DNA of 64,000 nucleotides. Source: Jatrophihabitans sp. GAS493 (lineage in GTDB: Bacteria; Actinomycetota; Actinomycetes; Mycobacteriales; Jatrophihabitantaceae). The position numbers and the translations under genes were made by a program. Every line of letters begins with the position of its first letter. Position 1 is the first letter of the stretch. The notes beneath the pieces are model-generated. The model saw nothing but the letters and a program-made list of their open reading frames with translations. It had not been told where the DNA came from and did not search any database. Where the stretch lies: assembly GCF_900230215.1 (NCBI RefSeq), contig NZ_LT907982.1:1240001-1304000 (forward strand). The letters are read 5' to 3'. Shown in pieces: positions 54,118 to 62,803 of this stretch.

Positions 54118-54840
54118 CTATCGCCCGGAGAGCTTGGCCACGAACACGTAGCGATCGCCGCGGTACCAGCTGCGGACCCACTCGATGGGTTTCCCATCGG
54201 CGTCGAAGCTGTGCCGCCCGAGGACCAGCATCGGAGCACCGGTGTCGGTGTGTAGCAGTTCGGCCTCGCGTGGGGACGCGGCCGCCGTCTCGATCGTCTC
54301 CTCGGCTTCGACCGGCTGGCAACCGTAGACCTCGGAGAGGACGCGGTAGAGAGAGGCGGTCTTGCGCAGTTGCTTGATGAGGCCGGGGAAGCGGGCCGCG
54401 GAGAGGTAGGAGGTCTCGACCGCCATTGGGGTGTCATCCACCAGGCGCAGTCGCTCGATGCAGTAGGTGGCCGCGCCGGCCCTGATCGAGAGCTTGCCGG
54501 CGATGTCCTCGCTCGCCTTCTCGCGCACCGATTCCAGCAGTTGGGTGGCGGCGGAGTGGCCGGTGGCCGCGGCCTGATCGGTGAAACTCGTCATCCGCAG
54601 CGGCCAGGTGATCTTTGGCTCGGCGACGTAGGTCCCCGACCCCTGACGGCGCACCAGCCGTCCCTCGCCCACCAGTTCCCCCAGTGCCTGCCGGACGGTG
54701 GTGCGAGAGGTGCCGAGTTCAGCGGTGAGCAGGCGCTCGGTGGGAACCAGGCTACCCGGCGGGAGAGTGTCGATCAGTTCGAGGAGGTGACGCTTGACCA
54801 AGTAATACTTGGGCTCACGTGGATCGCTCTCACTGCTCAT
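54118..54840 (-). CDS. dasR: GntR/HutC regulator, DasR-like
   Basis: 240 residues from the ATG at 54840. The winged HTH includes VPTERLLTAELGTSRTTVRQAL and GEGRLVRRQGSGTYVAEPK, followed by the UTRA ligand domain of HutC regulators (ERLRLVDDTPMAVETSYLS, ending RSWYRGDRYVFVAKL). Divergent to nagZ and next to the amino-sugar operon. DasR of Streptomyces binds dre sites and is released by glucosamine-6-phosphate; dre-like sites are seen at both operon promoters here. Identity is by family, context and sites. Confidence 0.85.
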   Translation of the reverse strand: MSSESDPREPKYYLVKRHLLELIDTLPPGSLVPTERLLTAELGTSRTTVRQALGELVGEGRLVRRQGSGTYVAEPKITWPLRMTSFTDQAAATGHSAATQLLESVREKASEDIAGKLSIRAGAATYCIERLRLVDDTPMAVETSYLSAARFPGLIKQLRKTASLYRVLSEVYGCQPVEAEETIETAAASPREAELLHTDTGAPMLVLGRHSFDADGKPIEWVRSWYRGDRYVFVAKLSGR

Positions 54841-54914
54841 CAGAACCACTCTCCCTCCCTTACCCTTCGTCGGCCGCGGATCGTAGTTTCTCATGAGTCG
54901 TGGTCCGGGAGATG

Positions 54915-54963
54915 TTGACAACCGGATTCCAGACGAGACACTATCAAAGTTGTCTAGTCCATT
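54915..54963 (+). promoter_or_regulatory. nagZ promoter with dre-like operator
   Basis: -35 TTGACA (54915-54920), 18-bp spacer, weak -10 CACTAT (54939-54944), then AGTTGTCTAGTCCATT (54948-54963), matching about 12 of 16 bases of the DasR dre consensus ACTGGTCTAGACCACT. The site overlaps the expected start of transcription and could serve the divergent dasR as well. This places the true nagZ start downstream. Confidence 0.55.
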
Positions 54964-54982
54964 TCTCCTTCGGAGTGAAGTT

Positions 54983-56485
54983 TTGTCGATTGACCCGCAG
55001 CTTCGCCGCCTCGCGCTGTCGAGTCTCATGCTCGGTTTTGTCGGCCCGACGCCACCGGAATGGTTGCTCGCCGCATTGGCCGATGGCCTGGGGGGAGTCG
55101 TCCTCTTCGGCTCCAATCTGGGCGACGGCCGGGAGGTTCGCCGGCTCACCGACTCCATGCGGGCCGCGGCCGGTCATGAGATTCTCATCAGCCTCGACGA
55201 GGAGGGCGGTGAGGTCACCCGGCTGGATACCCAGCGGGGCAGCGCCTCCCCGGGGGCGGCGGCACTCGGTCAGCTCGATGACCCGGCGATGACCGAGGCG
55301 GTCTACGCCGAGATCGGTTGGCGGTTGGTCGAGGCGGGCATTGACATGAACCTGGCGCCGGTGGCCGATGTGAACACCGACCCGCTGAATCCGGTGATCG
55401 GGCTGCGCTCCTTCAGTTGCGATCCGCAGGTGGCGGCCCGGCACGTCGCCGCCGCCGTTCGTGGGCTGCAGGGCGCCGGAGTAGCGGCCTGTGTGAAGCA
55501 TTTCCCGGGCCACGGTGCGACCCGGGCCGACTCCCATCACGGTGTTGCCGTCCTCGACCGCAGCCGGGCCCAGATCGAGGCCGTCGAGCTGGAGCCGTTC
55601 CGCGCGGCGATCGCGGCCGGCGCTATGTCGATCATGACCGGGCATCTGGTCGTCCCCGCACTGGACGGGTTGGTGGCGACGGTGAGCCCGGCGATCACGA
55701 CCGGGCTGCTGCGCGGGGAACTCGGCTTCGCCGGGACCATCTTCACCGATGCGCTCGAGATGAAGGCGATCTCGCAGACCATCGGGATGGTCGAGGGCTT
55801 CGTCCAGGCGCTCATCGCCGGGGCGGATTCGATCGAGACCGGAGCCCTGGACTACCCGGAGCTGCTGTCCGAGATCCCGGCCGCGGTGCAGCGGGCCGTC
55901 ACGGAGGGGCGGTTGAGCGAGCAGCGCCTGCGCGACGCCGCCGAACGCACCCAACGCCTCACCGGCAGCCGCCGGAGGGGTGCGCCGGCGGTTCTGACCC
56001 TGGCCGAGCGGGCGCTGCTGGCGCCGGCCGCGGCATCGGCATCGGAGAGGAGCATTGAGATCATGGGTGAGCTTCCGGTGCTGGAGCGTCCGCTGGTGGT
56101 CGAATGTGCGACTCCGGCCGGCATGGCCTCCGGTGCGCTCCCGTGGTCACTGGCCGAGCCGCTGGCCGAACTGCTCCCCGGTAGCGAGGTGCTGCGGGTT
56201 TCGAGTGCGCCTGATGTGCCCGCGATCCTGAGCCGATCTCAGGGCCGCGGCCTGGTCGTGCTGGTGCGCGACCCGGCCCGAGCCGAGTGGCAACGGCCGC
56301 TCATCGAAGCCACTCAGCGCCACCCGGCCGCCGTCATCGTCGACGCCGGCTGGCCCGAGCAACTCGCGGTGAGTACGCCGGTGATCAGGACGCGAGGGGT
56401 CGCCCCCGGGCTCATGGCCGCGGCCGCCGCCGCGCTGGCGGCACCGTATGCCAGCACGACACAGATTCAGGAGACGTCAGTATGA
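54983..56485 (+). CDS. nagZ: beta-N-acetylhexosaminidase (GH3, NagZ-like)
   Basis: About 500 residues from the TTG at 54983, chosen because the promoter and dre-like site lie upstream and GGAG precedes it; an ATG at 54893 is also in frame. GH3 core with ISLDEEGGEVTRL, KHFPGHGATRADSHHG (the His-containing NagZ motif) and FTDALEMKAI with the nucleophile Asp. No signal peptide, so cytosolic. The C-terminal about 170 residues add a second domain. It removes GlcNAc from recycled muropeptides or chitin fragments. ATGA overlap with the next gene. Confidence 0.87.
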   Translation: MSIDPQLRRLALSSLMLGFVGPTPPEWLLAALADGLGGVVLFGSNLGDGREVRRLTDSMRAAAGHEILISLDEEGGEVTRLDTQRGSASPGAAALGQLDDPAMTEAVYAEIGWRLVEAGIDMNLAPVADVNTDPLNPVIGLRSFSCDPQVAARHVAAAVRGLQGAGVAACVKHFPGHGATRADSHHGVAVLDRSRAQIEAVELEPFRAAIAAGAMSIMTGHLVVPALDGLVATVSPAITTGLLRGELGFAGTIFTDALEMKAISQTIGMVEGFVQALIAGADSIETGALDYPELLSEIPAAVQRAVTEGRLSEQRLRDAAERTQRLTGSRRRGAPAVLTLAERALLAPAAASASERSIEIMGELPVLERPLVVECATPAGMASGALPWSLAEPLAELLPGSEVLRVSSAPDVPAILSRSQGRGLVVLVRDPARAEWQRPLIEATQRHPAAVIVDAGWPEQLAVSTPVIRTRGVAPGLMAAAAAALAAPYASTTQIQETSV

Positions 56486-57585
56486 CCAACAGCTCGCTCT
56501 CGCCCACCGCCACGCCGCAGCAGCCCGCCACGCCGCAGCAGACCGCCACGCCGCAGCAGCCCGCCACGCCGCAGCAGCCCGCCGGGTCGCTGATGGCGGC
56601 TGAGGTGGCCGAACAGCCGGCCGTGCTGCGCCGAATCCTGACCGACGGAGTCGCCGAGATCGCCGAGGTAGCGGCCGAGATCGGTCGGGTCGCACCTCGA
56701 TTCGTCCTCTTCGCCGCCCGCGGCACCAGTGACCACGCAGCGCTCTACGCCAAGTACCTCACCGAGATCCGCCTCGGCCGGCCGGCTGGCCTGGCCTCTC
56801 CGTCCTCGACCACCGTCTACGGCGCCCGTCCCGACCTCAGCGATGTGCTGTATGTGGCGGTGAGCCAGTCCGGCGGCTCGCCCGACCTCGTCGACTCGGT
56901 CGCCGCCGCCCGCGAGTGTGGGGCGATGACCGTCGCGGTGACCAACAACCCGTCCTCGCCGCTGGCCGCCGCCGCGTTGCGTCATATCGATGTGCGGGCC
57001 GGCGCGGAGCTGGCGGTGGCGGCCACCAAGACCTATAGCGCTGAACTGCTGGCCCTCTTCCTCCTCCTCGGCGGCCCGAAGGCCGCGGCCGAGGCGGCTG
57101 GACTGGCCGACGCGGCCGAGGAGACACTGGCCGACCCAGCACCGCTGGAGGCGGCGGCGCGTTACCGTTACGCCGACCGGCTGGTCACCACCGCCCGGGG
57201 CTACTCGTATCCGACGGCCCGGGAGGCCGCCCTGAAGCTGATGGAGACGAGCTACCTGAGCGCGCAGGCCTTCTCCGGCGCCGATCTACTGCACGGCCCG
57301 CTGGCCATGCTGGACTCGGGCGTGCCGGTTATCGCCGTGGTCTCGCCCGGACGGGGTGGCGCGGCGATGGCCCCGGTGATCGAACGTCTCAACCAATCCG
57401 GCAGTGACGTCTTGCAGGTCGGAAGTAGCGCCGGGCTGCCCATCGCCTCCGCCGGGCTGGCCGAGGAACTGCTGCCGATTCTGGAGATCCTGCCGCTGCA
57501 GCGACTGGCCTGGCGGCTGGCGCTGGACCGCGGCGAGAACCCGGACCGTCCCCGGGGTCTGGCGAAGGTGACCCAGACGTGGTGA
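56482..57585 (+). CDS. SIS-domain protein, probable glucosamine-6-phosphate deaminase (NagB-II/AgaS-like)
   Basis: 367 residues, start overlapping the nagZ stop. An N-terminal tail of four TPQQPA-type repeats (18-bp units, 56512-56583) precedes two SIS domains: FVLFAARGTSDHAAL with VAVSQSGGSPDLVDS, and a second with YPTAREAALKLMETSYLSA. This is the isomerase half of GlmS without the glutaminase domain, the layout of NagB-II deaminases that make fructose-6P and ammonia. Context (murQ, nagA, dasR) supports it; a classic NagB is not present here. Confidence 0.82.
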   Translation: MTNSSLSPTATPQQPATPQQTATPQQPATPQQPAGSLMAAEVAEQPAVLRRILTDGVAEIAEVAAEIGRVAPRFVLFAARGTSDHAALYAKYLTEIRLGRPAGLASPSSTTVYGARPDLSDVLYVAVSQSGGSPDLVDSVAAARECGAMTVAVTNNPSSPLAAAALRHIDVRAGAELAVAATKTYSAELLALFLLLGGPKAAAEAAGLADAAEETLADPAPLEAAARYRYADRLVTTARGYSYPTAREAALKLMETSYLSAQAFSGADLLHGPLAMLDSGVPVIAVVSPGRGGAAMAPVIERLNQSGSDVLQVGSSAGLPIASAGLAEELLPILEILPLQRLAWRLALDRGENPDRPRGLAKVTQTW

Positions 57586-58430
57586 ACGAGCTGGACCTGC
57601 TCCCCACCGAGGAGGTCATCGAGTTGCTGCTGCAGGCCGAAACGCGGGTGGTACCGGCCGTCCGCGCCGCCATCCCGGGCCTAACGGCCGGGGCGGCGCG
57701 CATCGCGGATCGGCTCAATGCCGGCGGCCGGTTGATCTTCGTCGGGGCCGGAACGTCCGGGCGGATCGCCGTCGCCGAGGCGGCCGAACTCCCCGGAACC
57801 TTCGGGCTGGAACGAAGCCGGGTGCTGGCCCGGGTGGCCGGAGGTGCCGCGAGCACCGATGACGACGAGGATGACCTCGAGCTGGTCAGTCGCGATCTGG
57901 CCGAGTTGGCTCTCTCCGGACGGGACACCGTCATCGCCGTGGCGGCCAGCGGTGCCACCCCCTACACCCTCGAGGTGGCGCAGGCGGGGGTGGCGGCCGA
58001 GGCGGAGGTGATCGCCGTCGTCACCGTGGCCGGTTCACCGCTGGCCCGGTTGGCTGAAGTGAATGGCGGTGTCGCGATCGAAGCGGTGGTCGGTGAGGAG
58101 GTGCTGCGCGGCTCCACCCGGCTGACCGCCGGTACGGCTCAGAAGGTCGCCCTGAACGCGCTCACGACGGCGGCGATGGTCCGCTTCGGGCGGGTGCACG
58201 GTGATCTCATGATCGACGTGGTGGCGGCCAACGCGAAACTGAAGCTGCGCTCGGCCGCGATCGTCGCCGAGATAGCCGGATCCTCGTTGGAGGAGGCACA
58301 GCAGGCTCTTTCCGACTGCTCAGGTAGCGCGCGGGCGGCAGTATTGGTACTGGTCACCGGTCTGGCACCAGAGCAGGCCGTCGCGCGATCGCAGGCGCAC
58401 CCCTCGCTGCGGGAGTTGCTCGCTCCCTAG
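57582..58430 (+). CDS. murQ: N-acetylmuramic acid 6-phosphate etherase
   Basis: 282 residues from the GTG overlapping the SIS gene (GTGA); a GTG three bases earlier is also possible. The MurQ block RLIFVGAGTSGRIAVAEAAE followed by LPGTFG carries the substrate SIS site and catalytic Glu, and IAVAASGATPYTLEV follows. The C-terminal helical part ends SLEEAQQALSDCSGSARAAV. It removes D-lactate from MurNAc-6P to give GlcNAc-6P, which NagA then deacetylates. End of the first unit. Confidence 0.92.
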   Translation: MNELDLLPTEEVIELLLQAETRVVPAVRAAIPGLTAGAARIADRLNAGGRLIFVGAGTSGRIAVAEAAELPGTFGLERSRVLARVAGGAASTDDDEDDLELVSRDLAELALSGRDTVIAVAASGATPYTLEVAQAGVAAEAEVIAVVTVAGSPLARLAEVNGGVAIEAVVGEEVLRGSTRLTAGTAQKVALNALTTAAMVRFGRVHGDLMIDVVAANAKLKLRSAAIVAEIAGSSLEEAQQALSDCSGSARAAVLVLVTGLAPEQAVARSQAHPSLRELLAP

Positions 58431-58475
58431 CGATCTCGAACTGGTAACGGTCCTCGATCGGGTATCACTTTGCTC

Positions 58476-58505
58476 TTGACAGGAAAATTGGTCTAGCCCA
58501 ATACT
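58476..58505 (+). promoter_or_regulatory. sugar-ABC promoter with dre-like operator in the spacer
   Basis: -35 TTGACA (58476-58481), 18-bp spacer, -10 AATACT (58500-58505). ATTGGTCTAGCCCAAT (58487-58502) lies across the spacer and matches about 13 of 16 bases of the DasR dre consensus, so bound regulator would block RNA polymerase. Confidence 0.65.
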
Positions 58506-58516
58506 TTCAATCGTCT

Positions 58517-58538
58517 ACACCAATCGGTTGATTGGTGT
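58517..58538. promoter_or_regulatory. perfect dyad downstream of the promoter
   Basis: ACACCAATC-GGTT-GATTGGTGT: 9-bp arms, 4-base spacer, just after the expected transcription start. A second operator or an RNA hairpin in the leader. Confidence 0.55.
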
Positions 58539-58573
58539 GAAACAGGAACATCCGAATCCAAGTGGAGGCAAGG

Positions 58574-59905
58574 TTGAAGCGCAAACTAGCGGGGAGAATC
58601 GTCCTATTGACGACCGCGGCGACGGTGGCCATTGCGGCCACTGCCTGCAGCTCCAGCAAGTCGTCGGACACCAAGTCCGACGCGGGCACGCTCAGCACCG
58701 ATGGCAAGGGCAAGACGATCAACGTCTGGCTGCAGAGTGACGCGCAGAAGGGCTGGCCCGAGGTCGTCACCCAGGCCACCCAGCGATTCGAGGCCGCCAC
58801 CGGGGCCAAGGTGAACGTGCAGTGGCAGCAGTGGTCCAACTACACCACCAAGCTCGACTCCACCTTCGCCGGCAGCAGCGGCGTCCCGGACGTCGTCGAG
58901 CTGGGCAACACGCAGACCTCCTCCTACATCGCGGCTGGGGCCTTCACCGACCTCACCGCCAGCAAGGGTGACTTCGAGAACTCGGCCACCTGGCTGCAGG
59001 GTCTGGCCGAGTCCGGAACGTCATCGGACGGCAAGCTCAGCGCGATCCCGTACTACGCCGGTAGTCGCGTCGTGATCTACCGCAAGGACCTCTGGACGAA
59101 GGCCGGCATCACGGCGGTGCCGACGACGATCAGCGAGCTCAACGCCGATCTCGACAAGGTGAAGGCGGCCAACGCCGCCGACCCGAACTTCTCGGCCTTC
59201 TACATGCCGGGCAAGTACTGGTACGCGGCGATGTCGTTCGTCTACGGCGCCGGTGGCACCATCGCCGACCAGTCCGGCGGTAAGTGGAGCGGCCAGCTGG
59301 AGAGCGACAAGGCACAGACCGGTCTCGCCGAGTGGCAGACGCTGGCCACCAAGTACTCCGTCGGCGGGGCGACCAAGGACGAGTCGGACCAGGACGCGAT
59401 CATGGCCCAGGGTCACGTCAGCGCCATCGTCGGCAATGGCTGGGAACTGGGTTCGGTCACCGACCCGAAGACCGGCAACCCGAAGCTGGCCGCCGACCTC
59501 TCGACCTTCCCGATGCCCGGCACCGCGGCCGGCAACTACACGCCGTCCTTCCTCGGCGGATCGGACCTCGCCGTCCCGGCCAAGGCACCGAACGCCGGCC
59601 TCGGCGCGGAGTGGGTCAAGTACTTCACCGACAACACCAGCCAGACCGCGCTGGCGAAGTACGCGATCCCGAACACCACCTCGCTGCTCAGCGTCTACGA
59701 GGGCCAGGGGCAGGCCAACCAGTCCACCGGTGAAGCCGCGAAGAACACCTGGTTCGTTCCCAACACGCCGAACTGGGCGAATGTTGAGAGCGGAAACGTG
59801 CTGCAGAACATGCTGGAGTCGATCGCGACCGGGCACGCTACGCCGGCCGACGCGGCCAAGTCGGCCGATACTCAGATTGCGACGACACTGAACGCAACCA
59901 GCTGA
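58574..59905 (+). CDS. sugar ABC transporter substrate-binding lipoprotein
   Basis: 443 residues from the TTG with GGAGG six bases upstream; a GTG at 58562 is also in frame. Signal and lipobox (VAIAATACSSS) anchor it outside the membrane. Family-1 solute-binding fold: TINVWLQSD near the start, VQWQQWSNYTTKLDSTFAGS and GSDLAVPAKAPN later. It belongs with the carbohydrate-binding group of DasA/NgcE type; amino-sugar or chito-oligosaccharide is inferred from the operon. Confidence 0.9.
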   Translation: MKRKLAGRIVLLTTAATVAIAATACSSSKSSDTKSDAGTLSTDGKGKTINVWLQSDAQKGWPEVVTQATQRFEAATGAKVNVQWQQWSNYTTKLDSTFAGSSGVPDVVELGNTQTSSYIAAGAFTDLTASKGDFENSATWLQGLAESGTSSDGKLSAIPYYAGSRVVIYRKDLWTKAGITAVPTTISELNADLDKVKAANAADPNFSAFYMPGKYWYAAMSFVYGAGGTIADQSGGKWSGQLESDKAQTGLAEWQTLATKYSVGGATKDESDQDAIMAQGHVSAIVGNGWELGSVTDPKTGNPKLAADLSTFPMPGTAAGNYTPSFLGGSDLAVPAKAPNAGLGAEWVKYFTDNTSQTALAKYAIPNTTSLLSVYEGQGQANQSTGEAAKNTWFVPNTPNWANVESGNVLQNMLESIATGHATPADAAKSADTQIATTLNATS

Positions 59906-59989
59906 GTTAGCAGCACACCGCGCACACCCGCAGCCCAACCCCGACCGCAAACCCCGGCCCGACCGCAGCCCCCGAGGAGGAGACCCACC

Positions 59990-60982
59990 ATGACTGAACT
60001 GAAGCCAACGGTGGAGCAGCCCTCTCCTCGGGGGCGGCGTCAGGTTCGGGACCGGCGGCGGAGCACCCCGCGGGCCAAGGGGATGCGGGCGGGACGACTG
60101 CCCTACCTGCTGATCGTGCCGGCCGTCGCCGTGCTGGTCGTGGTGGTCGCCTGGCCACTGCTGAAGATCGTCACCCTCTCGCTGCAGAAGCAGGATTCGA
60201 GCAAGTACGCGCTCTTCCATGGCGGCGGTGGCACCAAGTTCGTCGGCCTGCAGAACTTCACCCACGTCCTCGGTGATGCCACCTTCTGGGCGGTGCTCGG
60301 ACGCACCTTCGTCTTCACCGCGTTCAATGTCGCCCTCAGCCTGATGATCGGGATGAGCCTGGCCGTGCTGCTCAACCGCGTATCCAAATGGGCTCGCGTC
60401 ATCCTGATCGTGGTGCTGCTCTTCGTCTGGGCCGTCCCCTCCACGGTGTCGACTCAGGTCTTCTACTGGCTGTTCAGCAATCAGTACGGAGCCGTCAACT
60501 ATCTGCTCGACCAGATCCCCGGTGTTCACATGCACGGCCATGACTGGTTCGCCGACCCGCATCAGGGCCTGGCGGTCATCAGCGCCGTCGTAATCTGGGG
60601 CGCCATACCGCTGCTGGCGATCTCGCTGCACGCCGGAATCACCCAGATTCCCAAGGAGATTCAGGAGGCCGCCTACTGCGACGGGGCCAGTGCCTGGCAG
60701 ACCTTCCGCAGCGTCACGTTTCCCTTCCTGAAGCCGCTCATCGTCATCCTCACCACGCTGTCGGTGATCTGGGACTTCGGCGTCTTCAACCAGATTTGGT
60801 TCATGCGCAACGGCCACCCCGAGCCCGGCTACCAGACCATCGGCATCTACATGTACTCCAACGGAATCGGCAGCAGTCACTACAACCTCGGCGCCACGAC
60901 CGGGGTGTTGATGATGATCTGCCTGCTCTTCGTGATGGTCTTCTACATACGGCAACTCTTCCGGATCGGAGACGCGGAATGA
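59990..60982 (+). CDS. sugar ABC permease (MalF-like)
   Basis: 330 residues. A basic N-tail is followed by six helices. The cytosolic EAA loop EIQEAAYCDGASAWQTFRSVTFP contacts the ATPase. ATGA overlap with the second permease. No ATPase gene is in the operon, so a shared MsiK-type ATPase encoded elsewhere is likely, as in Streptomyces. Confidence 0.93.
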   Translation: MTELKPTVEQPSPRGRRQVRDRRRSTPRAKGMRAGRLPYLLIVPAVAVLVVVVAWPLLKIVTLSLQKQDSSKYALFHGGGGTKFVGLQNFTHVLGDATFWAVLGRTFVFTAFNVALSLMIGMSLAVLLNRVSKWARVILIVVLLFVWAVPSTVSTQVFYWLFSNQYGAVNYLLDQIPGVHMHGHDWFADPHQGLAVISAVVIWGAIPLLAISLHAGITQIPKEIQEAAYCDGASAWQTFRSVTFPFLKPLIVILTTLSVIWDFGVFNQIWFMRNGHPEPGYQTIGIYMYSNGIGSSHYNLGATTGVLMMICLLFVMVFYIRQLFRIGDAE

Positions 60983-61893
60983 CGGTCACCGTCGAGCGGC
61001 TGTCGGCGGATGCGGCCACCTCCGACACCGGCGCACCGGCATCGCGCCGGCCACGCTTCCGCCGGCGCCAGTACGCCACGGGCGGCTGGAACCTGCTGGC
61101 GATGGTGATCGCCGTCGTCCTCGGATTCCCCATCTACTGGATGCTCATCACGTCGGTCAAGACGAGCAGTGACATCAACCGATTGGTCCCGCAGTTCTGG
61201 CCATCCCACCCGACACTGCGTGGTTTCCGCGAGGTGCTCGGTGACCCGATCTTCCGGGAGGATCTCGCCAACACCGCGGTGATCACGCTGGCCGCCGTGG
61301 TGATCAGCATCATCCTCGGCTTCTTCGGGGCGTTGGCGATCGCGAGATTCCGCTTTGCCGGAAGGAAGGTCTTCGTCTTCGCGGTCCTGATCGTGCAGAT
61401 GATTCCGTTGCTGGCCCTCACCATTCCAATGTCGCTGCTGCTGGATCGCTTCCAACTGAAGAACAGCCTTACCGGCGTCATCATCGCCTACCTGATGTTC
61501 ACCATGCCGTACACGATCTGGACGCTGCGGACCTTCATCGCCAACATCCCGAAGGAGATCGACGAGGCGGCCCTGGTCGATGGCTGCAGCCGCTGGCAGA
61601 CCTTCTACAAGGTGATCCTGCCGCTGGTCTGGCCCGGTCTCATCGCCACCGGCGTCTACTGCTGGATCCTGGCCTGGAACGAGTTCGTGCTGGCCAACAC
61701 CCTGCTGCTGGACAATGACAAGCAGACATCGATGATCTACCTGCTCATCTTCCAATCGACTCCGGTGCACGGCGCCGACTACGGCGGCCTGATGGCGGCG
61801 GCGACGCTGACGGCGCTGCCGGTGGTCATCCTCTTCGTGATCTTTCAGAGCCGCATCTCCTCCGGGCTCACCTCCGGCGCGGTCAAGGGCTGA
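60979..61893 (+). CDS. sugar ABC permease (MalG-like)
   Basis: 304 residues from ATG 60979. Six helices with the EAA loop EIDEAALVDGCSRWQTFYKVILP. Partner of the upstream permease. The ROK kinase follows after four bases. Confidence 0.93.
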   Translation: MTVTVERLSADAATSDTGAPASRRPRFRRRQYATGGWNLLAMVIAVVLGFPIYWMLITSVKTSSDINRLVPQFWPSHPTLRGFREVLGDPIFREDLANTAVITLAAVVISIILGFFGALAIARFRFAGRKVFVFAVLIVQMIPLLALTIPMSLLLDRFQLKNSLTGVIIAYLMFTMPYTIWTLRTFIANIPKEIDEAALVDGCSRWQTFYKVILPLVWPGLIATGVYCWILAWNEFVLANTLLLDNDKQTSMIYLLIFQSTPVHGADYGGLMAAATLTALPVVILFVIFQSRISSGLTSGAVKG

Positions 61894-61897
61894 TCGA

Positions 61898-62803
61898 GTG
61901 AGCACTCCAACTGAGAACGTCGTCGCCATCGACGTCGGCGGCACGGGTATCAAGGGCGGGCGCTATGACCGTTCGGGATCGATGCAGGCCGAGCAGCAGG
62001 CCGCGACCCCCGCCGGTAGCGAAGCGATCGTCGCGACCATCGTCGAGGTGGCCCGGCTACTGCGCACCGATCGGACGCAGGCGCTGGGCGTCGTCGTGCC
62101 GGGTGTCGTGGACGTCGAGGCCGGTGTCGCCCGACGGGCGGCGAACCTCGGTTGGCAGGATCTGGCCCTACGGGCCGAGCTGAGCTCTGAGCTCGACCTA
62201 CCGGTGAACCTCGATCACGATGTTGCCGCGGCGACCTTGGCGGAGAGCCTTTACAGCAATGAGGATCTGCTCTTCGTGTCACTCGGGACCGGCGTCGCCG
62301 CCGGGCACGTCGTGGACGGAGAGGTGTGGCGCGGGGCCACCGGTCGAGCCGGCGAACTGGGGCATATCTGCGTGGTCGACGGCGGCGAGCGCTGTGGCTG
62401 TGGACAGCACGGCTGCCTGGAGGTCTATGCCTCGGCCACCGGTATCGCCCGGCGCTATGTGGCGGCCGGGGGAGTCGTCGGGCTGGGGTCGGCTGAGATT
62501 GCCCAGCGGCTGAACAGCGATCTGATCGCAGCACAGGTCTGGGCGGAGGCGGTCAACGCATTGGCGACGGCGCTGGCCACCGACGTGCAGATCTTCGACC
62601 CGGCCTGCATCGTGATAGGCGGTGGGCTAGCCGGGGCTCGAGACCTGCTGCTGGACCCGCTGACCGCCGCCCTCGATCGTCGACTCCGCTGGCGATCGGC
62701 GCCGCCGATTCGGCTGGCCGCGCTCGGCGTCGAGTCCGGCCGCCGCGGCGCCGCGGAGCTCACCTGGCGGATGGTCGATCGGCCTTTGGTGGAGCAGCGA
62801 TGA
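61898..62803 (+). CDS. ROK-family sugar kinase, probable GlcNAc kinase
   Basis: 301 residues, GTG start. ATP site DVGGTGIKGG near the start, the ROK zinc motif in CVVDGGERCGCGQHGCLEVY (Cys-x-Cys-Gly-x-x-Gly-Cys), the catalytic Asp in NLDHDVAAA and a second glycine-rich phosphate loop. No HTH, so a kinase and not a ROK repressor. Coupled to nagA by an ATGA overlap. GlcNAc as substrate is inferred from nagA. Confidence 0.87.
   Translation: MSTPTENVVAIDVGGTGIKGGRYDRSGSMQAEQQAATPAGSEAIVATIVEVARLLRTDRTQALGVVVPGVVDVEAGVARRAANLGWQDLALRAELSSELDLPVNLDHDVAAATLAESLYSNEDLLFVSLGTGVAAGHVVDGEVWRGATGRAGELGHICVVDGGERCGCGQHGCLEVYASATGIARRYVAAGGVVGLGSAEIAQRLNSDLIAAQVWAEAVNALATALATDVQIFDPACIVIGGGLAGARDLLLDPLTAALDRRLRWRSAPPIRLAALGVESGRRGAAELTWRMVDRPLVEQR

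Noticed and set aside
54893-54982. Earlier ATG as the nagZ start
   Set aside because: It lies upstream of the probable promoter and dre-like site, and the added residues lack family similarity.
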